Source: ZC4RG30 sp965652645 (lineage in GTDB: Bacteria; Pseudomonadota; Gammaproteobacteria; Steroidobacterales; Steroidobacteraceae). Taken from it: a DNA stretch of 10,614 bases. The DNA lies in contig CBFGXE010000065.1 in NCBI GenBank assembly GCA_965652645.1, positions 1-10,614 on the forward strand, read 5' to 3'. The translations under genes and the position numbers were made by a program. Positions 1-5,623 of the stretch are shown piece by piece (the stretch's first letter is position 1; each line of letters opens with the position of its first letter). Below the pieces are notes generated by a model. It was not told the DNA's origin. It was given only the letters and a program-made list of their open reading frames with translations, and did no database searches.

Positions 1-954
1 GCTGTTCATGCCCAGCAGCAGCGTGATCAGCCCCAGGTGGCTGATGGTGGAATAGGCCAGCACGCCCTTCAGGTCGCGCTGGAAGGTGGCCGAGAACGCC
101 CCCACCAGCAGCGTGGCCGCACCGGTGAAGCTCACCAGCCAGAACCACAGCTCGGTGCCGGAGAGCACCGGCCACAGCCGTGCCATCAGGAACACGCCGG
201 CCTTCACCATGGTGGCCGAATGCAGGTAGGCCGACACCGGCGTCGGCGCCTCCATGGCATGCGGCAGCCAGAAATGGAACGGGAACTGCGCGCTCTTGGT
301 GAAGACGCCCAGCAGCACCAGCAGCAGCGCCGCCGGATACCAGGGGTCCTGGCGGATCAGCGGACCCGCGGCCAGCACCATGTCGAGGTCGAAGCTGCCG
401 GCGATCGCGCCCAGGATCAGCACGCCCAGCAGCAGGCACAGTCCGCCACCCACGGTGACGATAAGCGCCATGCGCGCGCCCCGCCGCGCATCCTCGCGGT
501 GGTACCAGTAGGCGATCAGCATGAAGGAGGTCAGGCTGGTCAACTCCCAGAACACCACGATCTGGACCAGGTTGCCCGAGAGCACCACGCCCAGCATCGC
601 GCCCATGAACGCCAGCAGGAAGGAGAAGAAGCGCGGCACCGGGTCCTGCGCCGACATGTAGTAGCGGGCGTACAGCACCACCAGGAAACCCATGCCCGAC
701 ACCAGCATGGCGAACAGCCAGGCGTAGCCATCCAGGCGCAGCGTCAGTTCCACGCCCCATTGCGGCGCCCATGGCAGCGAGGCGCGCAGCACTTCCCCCC
801 CGGCCAGCTGCGGATAGCACGATGCCGTGAGCACCGCGCAGGCGAGCGCGATCAGCCCGGCCAGCCAGGGCGCGGCATTGCGGGCGTTGGCAGGCAGGAA
901 GGCAGCAAGCAGGCTGCCGGCGAACGGCAGCAGGAGAAGCAGTGCGAGCGACAT
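1..954 (-). CDS. mrpA: Na+/H+ antiporter subunit A, MrpA/MnhA/PhaA type (partial)
   Basis: First 318 residues of a large polytopic membrane protein; the 3' part lies beyond the left edge. It belongs to the family of proton-pumping subunits shared by Mrp antiporters and NuoL of complex I. The segment KSAQFPFHFWLPHAMEAPTP (220-239), followed by SAYLHSATMVKAG (241-253), is typical of MrpA rather than NuoL, which usually has a FPLHTWLPDAMEGPTP-like version. Conserved charged residues of the proton path are visible: Glu137 in VVFWELTS, Lys220 in FTKSAQ and Lys296 in RDLKGVLAYST. By family alignment I take these as equivalents of Bacillus MrpA Glu140, Lys223 and Lys299. Many hydrophobic segments span the sequence. 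The ATG at 954 gives the usual hydrophobic N-terminus (MSLALLLLLPF), but no clear Shine-Dalgarno precedes it and the frame stays open further upstream. Mrp complexes exchange cytoplasmic Na+ or K+ for H+; the other subunits would be expected to the left. Confidence 0.88.
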   Translation of the reverse strand, partial: MSLALLLLLPFAGSLLAAFLPANARNAAPWLAGLIALACAVLTASCYPQLAGGEVLRASLPWAPQWGVELTLRLDGYAWLFAMLVSGMGFLVVLYARYYMSAQDPVPRFFSFLLAFMGAMLGVVLSGNLVQIVVFWELTSLTSFMLIAYWYHREDARRGARMALIVTVGGGLCLLLGVLILGAIAGSFDLDMVLAAGPLIRQDPWYPAALLLVLLGVFTKSAQFPFHFWLPHAMEAPTPVSAYLHSATMVKAGVFLMARLWPVLSGTELWFWLVSFTGAATLLVGAFSATFQRDLKGVLAYSTISHLGLITLLLGMNS

Positions 955-1155
955 CAGCAGGGAAGTTACTGAACCGCAGCGCGGCGCACAATCGACGACG
1001 GGAACATCGTCCGCGTCATCAACCGGTGCCTCCGGCGTTCACCTGCGACCGCCGTCCGCGCGCGCGCCCGTCGGACGCGGCTGACAGCAGCAGTGGCGTG
1101 ACGAATCGAGGAACACATCGCATGCTTGCCTCCCGTGGCGGCCTGATTCTTGCTT

Positions 1156-1174
1156 CATCCGGGACGTACGGATG
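1156..1174 (+). promoter_or_regulatory. Inverted repeat upstream of the small CxxC gene
   Basis: CATCCG and CGGATG form perfect 6-base arms around a 7-base spacer, ending 5 bases before the GGAGG ribosome binding site at 1180. The pair TGCTT also repeats directly at 1151 and 1173. It could be an operator or a 5'-leader hairpin; a chance occurrence in GC-rich DNA is also possible. Confidence 0.25.
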
Positions 1175-1179
1175 CTTGT

Positions 1180-1184
1180 GGAGG
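1180..1184 (+). promoter_or_regulatory. Ribosome binding site of the small CxxC gene
   Basis: A perfect GGAGG lies 6 bases before the ATG at 1191. It decides this start over the in-frame upstream ATG at 1122, which has no such site, and it is the main evidence that this short frame is translated. Confidence 0.7.
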
Positions 1185-1190
1185 TGCCTC

Positions 1191-1370
1191 ATGGCCAAGG
1201 TTCTCTATCTCGATGACTTCCGCCCCACCGTGACCGAGACCATGCGCTGCCTGTTCTGCGGCCTGGTGCATGTGCTGCGTCATGTCACCGGCACCCGGGC
1301 GCGTTATTTTCCCTGCCCGGGTTGCGACGAGACCGCCAGCATTCCCGAACGCACCTTCGGGGCGCAGTAG
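1191..1370 (+). CDS. Small hypothetical protein with two CxxC pairs (zinc-ribbon-like)
   Basis: A 59-residue protein I do not recognise. It has two cysteine pairs, Cys20-x2-Cys23 (CLFC) and Cys42-x2-Cys45 (CPGC), separated by 18 residues. This is the spacing of a small treble-clef or zinc-ribbon fold in which four cysteines bind one Zn2+. The N-terminal part, MAKVLYLDDFRPTVTETM, has no signal peptide or membrane segment, so it is probably cytoplasmic. The GGAGG at 1180-1184 is ideally placed for the ATG at 1191, and the downstream stop is TAG. The gene stands alone on the plus strand, diverges from mrpA and converges on the tRNA-Lys convoy. The overlapping frames on the other strand lack such signals. 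Function is unknown; zinc binding is inferred only from the cysteine pattern. Confidence 0.7.
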   Translation: MAKVLYLDDFRPTVTETMRCLFCGLVHVLRHVTGTRARYFPCPGCDETASIPERTFGAQ

Positions 1371-1389
1371 CGCACAGCCATGGCGCATC

Positions 1390-1444
1390 GGAATGGTGGT
1401 CGCAGCGCCCGGCGCCGCAGACCTGTCCACCCTACCACAATTCC
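1390..1444. repeat. Imperfect inverted repeat between convergent small gene and tRNA-Lys
   Basis: Arms GGAATGGTGGT (1390-1400) and ACCACAATTCC (1434-1444) pair at 10 of 11 positions. The 33-base loop itself contains a GC-rich mini-hairpin (GCGC-CCG-GCGC, 1405-1415). It lies 19 bases after the stop of the small plus-strand gene and 43 bases beyond the 3' end of the minus-strand tRNA, where a shared transcription stop would be expected. Neither side has a run of T, so it is not a standard intrinsic terminator. It may block or mark Rho-dependent ends, or be a remnant of an intergenic repeat family. Confidence 0.45.
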
Positions 1445-1445
1445 A

Positions 1446-1459
1446 CGCGAGGATTCGCG
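1446..1459 (-). terminator. Weak hairpin downstream of tRNA-Lys
   Basis: CGCGA and TCGCG form a 5-base stem with a 4-base loop, about 28 bases past the CCA end of tRNA-Lys. No T tract follows on the minus strand, so it is at best a processing or pausing hairpin. It sits directly beside the longer inverted repeat at 1390-1444. Confidence 0.2.
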
Positions 1460-1487
1460 CGTTAGTGATTGATCGACGGAGGATTAT

Positions 1488-1563
1488 TGGTGGGCCGTGC
1501 GCGATTCGAACGCGCGACCAACTGGTTAAAAGCCAGCTGCTCTACCGGCTGAGCTAACGGCCC
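1488..1563 (-). tRNA. tRNA-Lys(UUU), CCA encoded
   Basis: A full 76-base cloverleaf reads on the minus strand. The acceptor strands GGGCCGT and ACGGCCC pair completely and are followed by A and an encoded CCA. The D arm is GCTC/GAGC with an 8-base loop containing GG. The anticodon stem GCTGG/CCAGT holds the loop CTTTTAA, giving anticodon TTT for lysine. The variable loop is 5 bases, and the T arm is GCGCG-TTCGAAT-CGCGC. It begins 16 bases after the queC stop in the same orientation, so it is probably transcribed with the que/tol genes and released by RNase P. Lysine tRNA is not a substrate for queuosine, so the proximity to queC and queE is positional. The equivalent tRNA-Lys next to queC in Pseudomonas aeruginosa is a known integration site for genomic islands. 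Confidence 0.96.
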
Positions 1564-1579
1564 CCGTGGCGGGCCGCGA

Positions 1580-2269
1580 TCATACCGGATTCGACGCGTA
1601 GCGGGTTGGATCGGCCACGCCGGCAGCGTGAAAACCCTCGCGGCGCAGGCGGCAGGAATCACAGCGGCCGCAAGCCGCGCCCGTGGCATCGGCCTGGTAG
1701 CAGGAGATGGTGGCGGCGTAGTCCACGCCCAGGCGCATGCCGGTGCCGATGATCTCCGCCTTGCTCATCTCCACCAGCGGTGCGCGGATGCGGAAGGCCT
1801 CGCCCTCCACGCCGGCGCGCGTTGCCAGTGCCGCCAGGCGCTCGAAGGCCGCGATGAATTCCGGCCGGCAGTCGGGATAGCCTGAGTAGTCCACGGCGTT
1901 CACGCCGATGAAGATGTCGCGCGCGCCGGCCACCTCGGCCCTGCCCAGCGCCAGCGACAGGAACAGCGTATTGCGGGCCGGCACGTACGTGACCGGAATG
2001 CCGGTGGAAGGCACCTCCGGCACTGCCATGCCCGGGTCGGTGAGCGCCGAACCGCCGATGTTGGCCAGGTCCACGTGCATCTGCCGGTGCTCCACCGCAC
2101 CCAGGGCGGCGGAAATGCGCTGCGCGGCCGTCAGTTCCACCGAATGGCGCTGGCCATAGCCCACCGCCAGCGTGTGGCAGCGGAACCCTTCCGCACGCGC
2201 CATGGCGAGCACCGTGGCGGAATCCAGTCCGCCGGAAAGCAGCACGATGGCTTCGCGTGCCTTGGGCAT
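1580..2269 (-). CDS. queC: 7-cyano-7-deazaguanine synthase QueC
   Basis: Converts 7-carboxy-7-deazaguanine to preQ0 using ATP and ammonia, the last step of preQ0 synthesis for tRNA queuosine. The 229-residue protein is normal length for the family. The N-terminal PP-loop LSGGLDS (11-17) binds ATP. Family blocks follow: TYVPARNTLFLS (94-105), DYSGYPDCRPEF (127-138) and the C-terminal zinc site Cys190, Cys200, Cys203 and Cys206 (the latter three in ACGRCDSC). All expected key residues are present. The ATG at 2269 shares its A with the TGA of queE (TGATG), indicating translational coupling with the preceding pathway enzyme. tRNA-Lys follows 16 bases after the stop. Confidence 0.97.
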   Translation of the reverse strand: MPKAREAIVLLSGGLDSATVLAMARAEGFRCHTLAVGYGQRHSVELTAAQRISAALGAVEHRQMHVDLANIGGSALTDPGMAVPEVPSTGIPVTYVPARNTLFLSLALGRAEVAGARDIFIGVNAVDYSGYPDCRPEFIAAFERLAALATRAGVEGEAFRIRAPLVEMSKAEIIGTGMRLGVDYAATISCYQADATGAACGRCDSCRLRREGFHAAGVADPTRYASNPV

Positions 2270-2928
2270 CAGCGTCCCGGCTCGTTGCCCCAGAGGAGCT
2301 TGTGCAGCTGCACCTGCAGGCGCACGGGCAACCGGTCTGCCAGGATCCAGTCGGCCAGTTCGCGCGCCGGCAACTGCTCATGGCTGGGGGAGAACAGCAC
2401 CATGGCACGGGCAGGCAGGCCGCGCTCGGCCAGCACCTTCCGGCTCCATTCATAGTCCGCGCGGTCGCAGATCACGAACTTGATCTGGTCGCGCTCGCCG
2501 AGCGCAGGGAGCTGGTCGAGCAGGTTGCGCGCCGATTCACCCGACGCCGGTGTCTTCACGTCCACCACGCGCCGCACCCTGGGATCCACCTGGTCCACAT
2601 GCAATGCACCACTGGTTTCCAGCGACACCTCGTATCCGGCGTCACAGAGGCGGCTGAGTAGCGGCAGGCAGGCGCGCTGGGCCAGGGGCTCCCCGCCGGT
2701 CACGCACACGTGGCGGGCCCGCAGCGAGGCGACACGGGCCAGGATGGCCTCCAGCGACCACCATTCCCCGCCGGTGAACGCGTAGGCGGTGTCGCAGTAC
2801 CGGCAGCGCAGCGGACAGCCGGTGAGGCGCACGAACACAGTGGGGAATCCCACGGCATCACCCTCCCCCTGCAGGGAGCGGAAGATTTCGGTGATCTTGA
2901 GCCGGGGCGCGGCTTCGGCCTGGTTCAC
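2269..2928 (-). CDS. queE: 7-carboxy-7-deazaguanine synthase QueE
   Basis: A radical-SAM enzyme that contracts 6-carboxy-5,6,7,8-tetrahydropterin to 7-carboxy-7-deazaguanine, upstream of QueC. The 219-residue protein has the SAM-cluster cysteines Cys38, Cys42 and Cys45 in CPLRCRYC, the canonical CX3CX2C pattern. A substrate/SAM region EIFRSLQGEG (14-23) precedes it, and the glycine-rich TGGEP lies at 77-81. The predicted start is GTG at 2928, since no ATG or better site lies between the cpoB stop and the essential EIFRSLQGEG segment. Its Shine-Dalgarno is weak, so translation may rely on reinitiation after cpoB, 26 bases upstream. QueD and FolE, needed for the substrate, are not in this window. 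Confidence 0.97.
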   Translation of the reverse strand: MNQAEAAPRLKITEIFRSLQGEGDAVGFPTVFVRLTGCPLRCRYCDTAYAFTGGEWWSLEAILARVASLRARHVCVTGGEPLAQRACLPLLSRLCDAGYEVSLETSGALHVDQVDPRVRRVVDVKTPASGESARNLLDQLPALGERDQIKFVICDRADYEWSRKVLAERGLPARAMVLFSPSHEQLPARELADWILADRLPVRLQVQLHKLLWGNEPGR

Positions 2929-2954
2929 GGATGCGGGCGCCCGCGGCGCGGGGA

Positions 2955-3668
2955 TCAGCGGCGCGGCAGCTTCGCCAGCCTTTCGGTGGCCAGGCGGGCG
3001 GCATCGGTGCCGGGATATTTCTCGATCACCTGCTGCAGGTTGGCGCGGCCGGCGGCGGCATTGCCCTGCTCAAGCTGGGTATAGGCCAGCTTCAGCAGCG
3101 CATCGGGTGCCTTGCGTGAATCCGGCCAGTCGGTGAGCACGCGCTGGAAGGCCACCGCCGCATGGTCGAATTCCTGCGTGACGTAGTAGGCCTCGCCCAA
3201 CCAATACTGCGTGTTGTCCGCCAGCGCGCCATCGGGATAGGAGGCGGCAAGACTGCGCAGGCTGTCGGCCGCGCCGGCGTAGTCACGGCTGCGCAATTGC
3301 TCCAGCGCGCGGTCGTAGAGTGCCTGCTCGTCGGCCGGGTTGGCCGGCGGCGGCGCGGTGGCCGCCACGGCACGCGCCTCGTTCAGTCGCCGGTCGAGGT
3401 CGCCATAGAGGTCGCGCTGCTCCTGGCGCAACTTGGCATTCTCGTTCTGCAGCTCCTCGATGCGGCCGCGCAGCTGGCGCAGTTCCTGCTGCTGGGCCTC
3501 AAGCTGCTGCGAGAGCTGCACCAGGCTGTTGTTGGAGACGATGCGGTCGATGCGCCCCACGCGGGCATCCAGGTCGTCGAGCCGCAATTGCACGGGATCC
3601 ACCTCGGGCGTGGTGGCGCAGCCTGCCAGCACCAGCAGGAGGGGAACGGCGGCAATGGCGGCTTTCAT
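2955..3668 (-). CDS. cpoB: Tol-Pal system protein CpoB (YbgF)
   Basis: Periplasmic regulator that couples Tol-Pal constriction to peptidoglycan synthesis by PBP1B-LpoB in E. coli. Counting from ATG 3668, the 237-residue protein has a signal peptide ending in LAGC (Cys17), a long coiled coil rich in Gln, Glu and Leu (about 24-98; trimerisation in known homologues), an Ala/Pro linker (100-112) and three TPR-like repeats (about 114-147, 151-184 and 188-221). LAGC is a lipobox, so this version may be a lipoprotein, whereas E. coli CpoB is a soluble periplasmic protein. A GTG at 3671 immediately precedes the ATG. GAGG overlapping the pal stop codon (3681-3678) could serve either, so the start is uncertain by one codon. 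The gene starts 11 bases (8 for GTG) after pal, the usual tolB-pal-cpoB order. Confidence 0.94.
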   Translation of the reverse strand: MKAAIAAVPLLLVLAGCATTPEVDPVQLRLDDLDARVGRIDRIVSNNSLVQLSQQLEAQQQELRQLRGRIEELQNENAKLRQEQRDLYGDLDRRLNEARAVAATAPPPANPADEQALYDRALEQLRSRDYAGAADSLRSLAASYPDGALADNTQYWLGEAYYVTQEFDHAAVAFQRVLTDWPDSRKAPDALLKLAYTQLEQGNAAAGRANLQQVIEKYPGTDAARLATERLAKLPRR

Positions 3669-3679
3669 CACTGGTGGCC

Positions 3680-4222
3680 TCAGTTGATGTAGACGATCTC
3701 GACGCGCCGGTTCTTCGACCAGGCGTTCTCGTCGCTGCCCGCGGCGGCCGGGCGCTCCTCGCCATAACTCACGGTGGCGATCTGCGATTCCTGCACGCCC
3801 TGCAGGGTCAGCGCACGACGCACGGTCTGCGCGCGGCGCTCGGCCAGCCCGATGTTGTACTCGCGCGAGCCGCGCTCGTCGGTGTGACCCTCCAGCCGCA
3901 CGCGCACCGTGGCGTTGCCTGCCAGGAAGCGCCCGTGGGCAGCGATGACGTCCACGTATTCGCTGCGGATGTCGCTGCTGTCGAAATCGAAGTAGATCAC
4001 CCGCTGCGAGGCCAGCGCGCTGTCGGGACCGACGGCGCCGCGCGCGGAACCGGACTGGCGGTCGGCATCGACTGTGGCCACCCCCCCGGTGGAAACGCCG
4101 CCACTGCTGGTGGTGCTGCCAACGGGTGCCGGCGGCTCATCGCCTTCGACCGTGGGCTTGCTCGAACAGCCTGCCAGCAACACCGCCGCCGACATCGCGA
4201 TCACCAGGAAATTGCGCTTCAA
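3680..4222 (-). CDS. pal: Peptidoglycan-associated lipoprotein Pal
   Basis: Outer-membrane lipoprotein that binds peptidoglycan and TolB and helps pull the outer membrane inward at division. The 180-residue protein has a signal peptide with lipobox LAGC (Cys19) and serine at +2 (outer-membrane sorting). A flexible Gly/Ser/Thr-rich linker (22-70) and an OmpA-like domain (about 74-180) follow. Hallmarks are VIYFDFDSSDI (75-85), GHTDERGSREYN (112-123), ERRA (128-131), SYGEERP (152-158) and NRRVEIVY (171-178). Asp115 and Arg130 correspond to the residues that hold meso-diaminopimelate. The start appears to be TTG at 4222 (TTG AAG CGC AAT). No in-frame ATG or GTG lies upstream before tolB, and GGAG sits 6 bases ahead. 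The preceding 49 bases are the largest gap in the convoy. Confidence 0.96.
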   Translation of the reverse strand: MKRNFLVIAMSAAVLLAGCSSKPTVEGDEPPAPVGSTTSSGGVSTGGVATVDADRQSGSARGAVGPDSALASQRVIYFDFDSSDIRSEYVDVIAAHGRFLAGNATVRVRLEGHTDERGSREYNIGLAERRAQTVRRALTLQGVQESQIATVSYGEERPAAAGSDENAWSKNRRVEIVYIN

Positions 4223-4228
4223 TTTCTG

Positions 4229-4232
4229 CTCC
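4229..4232 (-). promoter_or_regulatory. Ribosome binding site for the TTG start of pal
   Basis: GGAG is followed by 6 bases (CAGAAA) and then the TTG at 4222. It supports TTG as the real start, because the only nearby ATG (4259) is in another frame. Confidence 0.6.
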
Positions 4233-4235
4233 AGT

Positions 4236-4250
4236 GCCCGGGTCGCGGGC
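4236..4250 (-). other. Small hairpin in the tolB-pal gap
   Basis: GCCCG and CGGGC pair around the 5-base loop CGACC, directly before the pal ribosome binding site. No T run follows, so it is not an intrinsic terminator. It could be an mRNA processing or stability element separating highly expressed pal from tolB, or chance in GC-rich DNA. Confidence 0.25.
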
Positions 4251-4271
4251 GTAAGACATGATGATACTCGA

Positions 4272-5603
4272 TCAGTCCAGGAACGGCCCCCACACCGGCT
4301 CGCGCACCTCGCCGTCGCCGGATTTCAGGCGCGTGGTCACCTGGCCATCCACCGAGACCGTTGCCAGCACGCCCCGGCCACCTTCGCGGCCGGCGTAGAT
4401 CAGCACCGTGCCGTTGGGAGAGAAGCTCGGCGACTCGTCGAGCGAACCGCGCGTGAGCGTGCTCACCGTGCCGCTGGCGAGGTCGACCACCCCCAGGCGG
4501 AACGCCCCGCCCTCCTGCGTGACCACGGCCAGCTGCCTGCCATCCGGCGAAATGCGGGGCCGCGCCGCGTAGGGCACTCCGAAGGTGATCCGCCGCGCAC
4601 GTGCGCCTGCCTGGGCCGGCACGGCGTAGATCTGCGCCGCACCGCCGCGGTCGGAGGTGAAATAGAGGGTCTGCCCGTCCGCCGACCAGGTCGGTTCGGT
4701 GTCGATCGCCGGATCATCGGTGATGCGGGTGAGGCCCTGCGTGGCCAGGTCGAGCGTGTAGATGTCGAAGTTGCCGTTGCTGCCGGAGAGCACCAGCGCC
4801 AGCTTCTTGCCGTCGGGCGAGAAGCTGGGCGCGCCGTTGTGCCCGGCGCGCGCCGACACCTGGCGCCGCTCGCCGGTGCTCAACCTCTGCACGAAGGTCG
4901 CCGCCACGCGGTTCTCGAACGATACGTACGCCAGCCATGTGCCGTCGGGCGACCAGGCCGGCGACATCACCGGCTGGCTGGAGGACATGGCCACGCGCGG
5001 GTTCTCGCCGTCCGCATCGGCGATCAGGAGCTGGTAACGCTGCTCCGGCGGCTGGCCGGTGACGGATACATAGGCAATGCGGGTGGCGAAGGCGCCGCGC
5101 ACGCCGGTGAGCTTCTGGAACACGGCATCGGCAACGCGATGGGAGCCATTGCGCAGGGCGTCCCGCGACACGGTGACCGCTTCGTCATCGATCATCACCT
5201 GGCCATTGAGTGAATTGACCAGGTCGAAACGCAGCGTGATGTTGTTGCCGTTCGCCGAGAGACGGCCAACCACGACATAGTCGGCCTGCGCGTCCCGCCA
5301 GCGCGCCGCATCCACCGCCGCGGCGCGATCGGGCTGGCCCGGCATGGCATTCCTTGGCACGGCGCGGAAACGGCCGCTGCTGGCCAGGTCGCGTTCGATC
5401 ACCGAGGCCACGTCGAGCAGGCTGCCAGGGGAAGCCGGCGGTGCGGGAGCCGCCGGATTGGCCGGTGACAGGAGGAACGGCACCACGGCCACCGGCACCG
5501 GGTCGGTGACGCCGCGCGTGATGTCGATCTGCAGCTGTGCATGGGCAGTGGTTGCCGCCAGCATCGCCAGCACTGCACCCACCAGTCGCCACGCCTTCAC
5601 CAT
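4272..5603 (-). CDS. tolB: Tol-Pal system beta-propeller protein TolB
   Basis: Periplasmic hub that binds Pal, and binds TolA through its mature N-terminus. Counting from ATG 5603, the 443-residue protein starts with a Sec signal peptide ending ATTAHA (mature from Gln23, QLQIDITRG). An N-terminal alpha/beta domain follows (about 32-165, with VAVVPFLL and ERDLASSGRF). Then come five PD40-type propeller motifs: AWSPDGTWLAYVS (216-228), SFSPDGKKLALV (260-271), TWSADGQTLYFTSD (305-318), RISPDGRQLAVVT (350-362) and SFSPNGTVLIYAG (393-405). It ends in PVWGPFLD. An ATG at 5627 would overlap the tolA stop (ATGA) but adds 8 residues (MMDCRGFV) before the signal peptide. The AGGGG at 5615-5611 and the clean signal peptide favour 5603. 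Confidence 0.96.
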   Translation of the reverse strand: MVKAWRLVGAVLAMLAATTAHAQLQIDITRGVTDPVPVAVVPFLLSPANPAAPAPPASPGSLLDVASVIERDLASSGRFRAVPRNAMPGQPDRAAAVDAARWRDAQADYVVVGRLSANGNNITLRFDLVNSLNGQVMIDDEAVTVSRDALRNGSHRVADAVFQKLTGVRGAFATRIAYVSVTGQPPEQRYQLLIADADGENPRVAMSSSQPVMSPAWSPDGTWLAYVSFENRVAATFVQRLSTGERRQVSARAGHNGAPSFSPDGKKLALVLSGSNGNFDIYTLDLATQGLTRITDDPAIDTEPTWSADGQTLYFTSDRGGAAQIYAVPAQAGARARRITFGVPYAARPRISPDGRQLAVVTQEGGAFRLGVVDLASGTVSTLTRGSLDESPSFSPNGTVLIYAGREGGRGVLATVSVDGQVTTRLKSGDGEVREPVWGPFLD

Positions 5604-5610
5604 CACGAAT

Positions 5611-5615
5611 CCCCT
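5611..5615 (-). promoter_or_regulatory. Ribosome binding site deciding the tolB start
   Basis: AGGGG stands 7 bases before the ATG at 5603. The alternative ATG at 5627 has GAGG only one base away, too close for initiation. Confidence 0.5.
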
Positions 5616-5623
5616 GCAGTCCA

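Larger units (their letters stand above)
955..1190. other. Divergent intergenic region between mrpA and the small CxxC gene
   Basis: No convincing gene is seen here. It should carry the promoters of mrpA (leftward) and of the small gene at 1191 (rightward), but I see no good sigma-70 -35/-10 pair for either. It contains two short inverted repeats. CGTCCG at 1053-1058 pairs with CGGACG at 1072-1077 around a CG-alternating loop. CATCCG at 1156-1161 pairs with CGGATG at 1169-1174, just before the ribosome binding site of the small gene. Confidence 0.6.

Noticed and set aside
37..972. Long plus-strand frame (311 codons) rich in His, Gln and Arg
   Set aside because: It is antisense to mrpA. The minus strand gives a clear membrane protein with family motifs, whereas this frame has shadow-like composition from GC-rich codons.
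1488..1563. tRNA-Lys as the edge of an integrated island in this window
   Set aside because: I found no integrase gene and no direct repeat of the tRNA 3' end on the downstream side (1-1487). The only near-copy is upstream, next to queC.
2933..2944. Perfect 12-base palindrome GCGGGCGCCCGC before queE
   Set aside because: It has no loop for an RNA hairpin, and such GC palindromes are expected by chance in this base composition.
4236..4285. Separate promoter for pal (TATCAT near 4266-4261)
   Set aside because: A -10-like hexamer is present, but no -35-like sequence lies 16-18 bases upstream.
4074..5213. Plus-strand frame of 379 codons over tolB and pal
   Set aside because: Shadow of tolB and pal. 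It spans the pal-tolB gap without any start signal.
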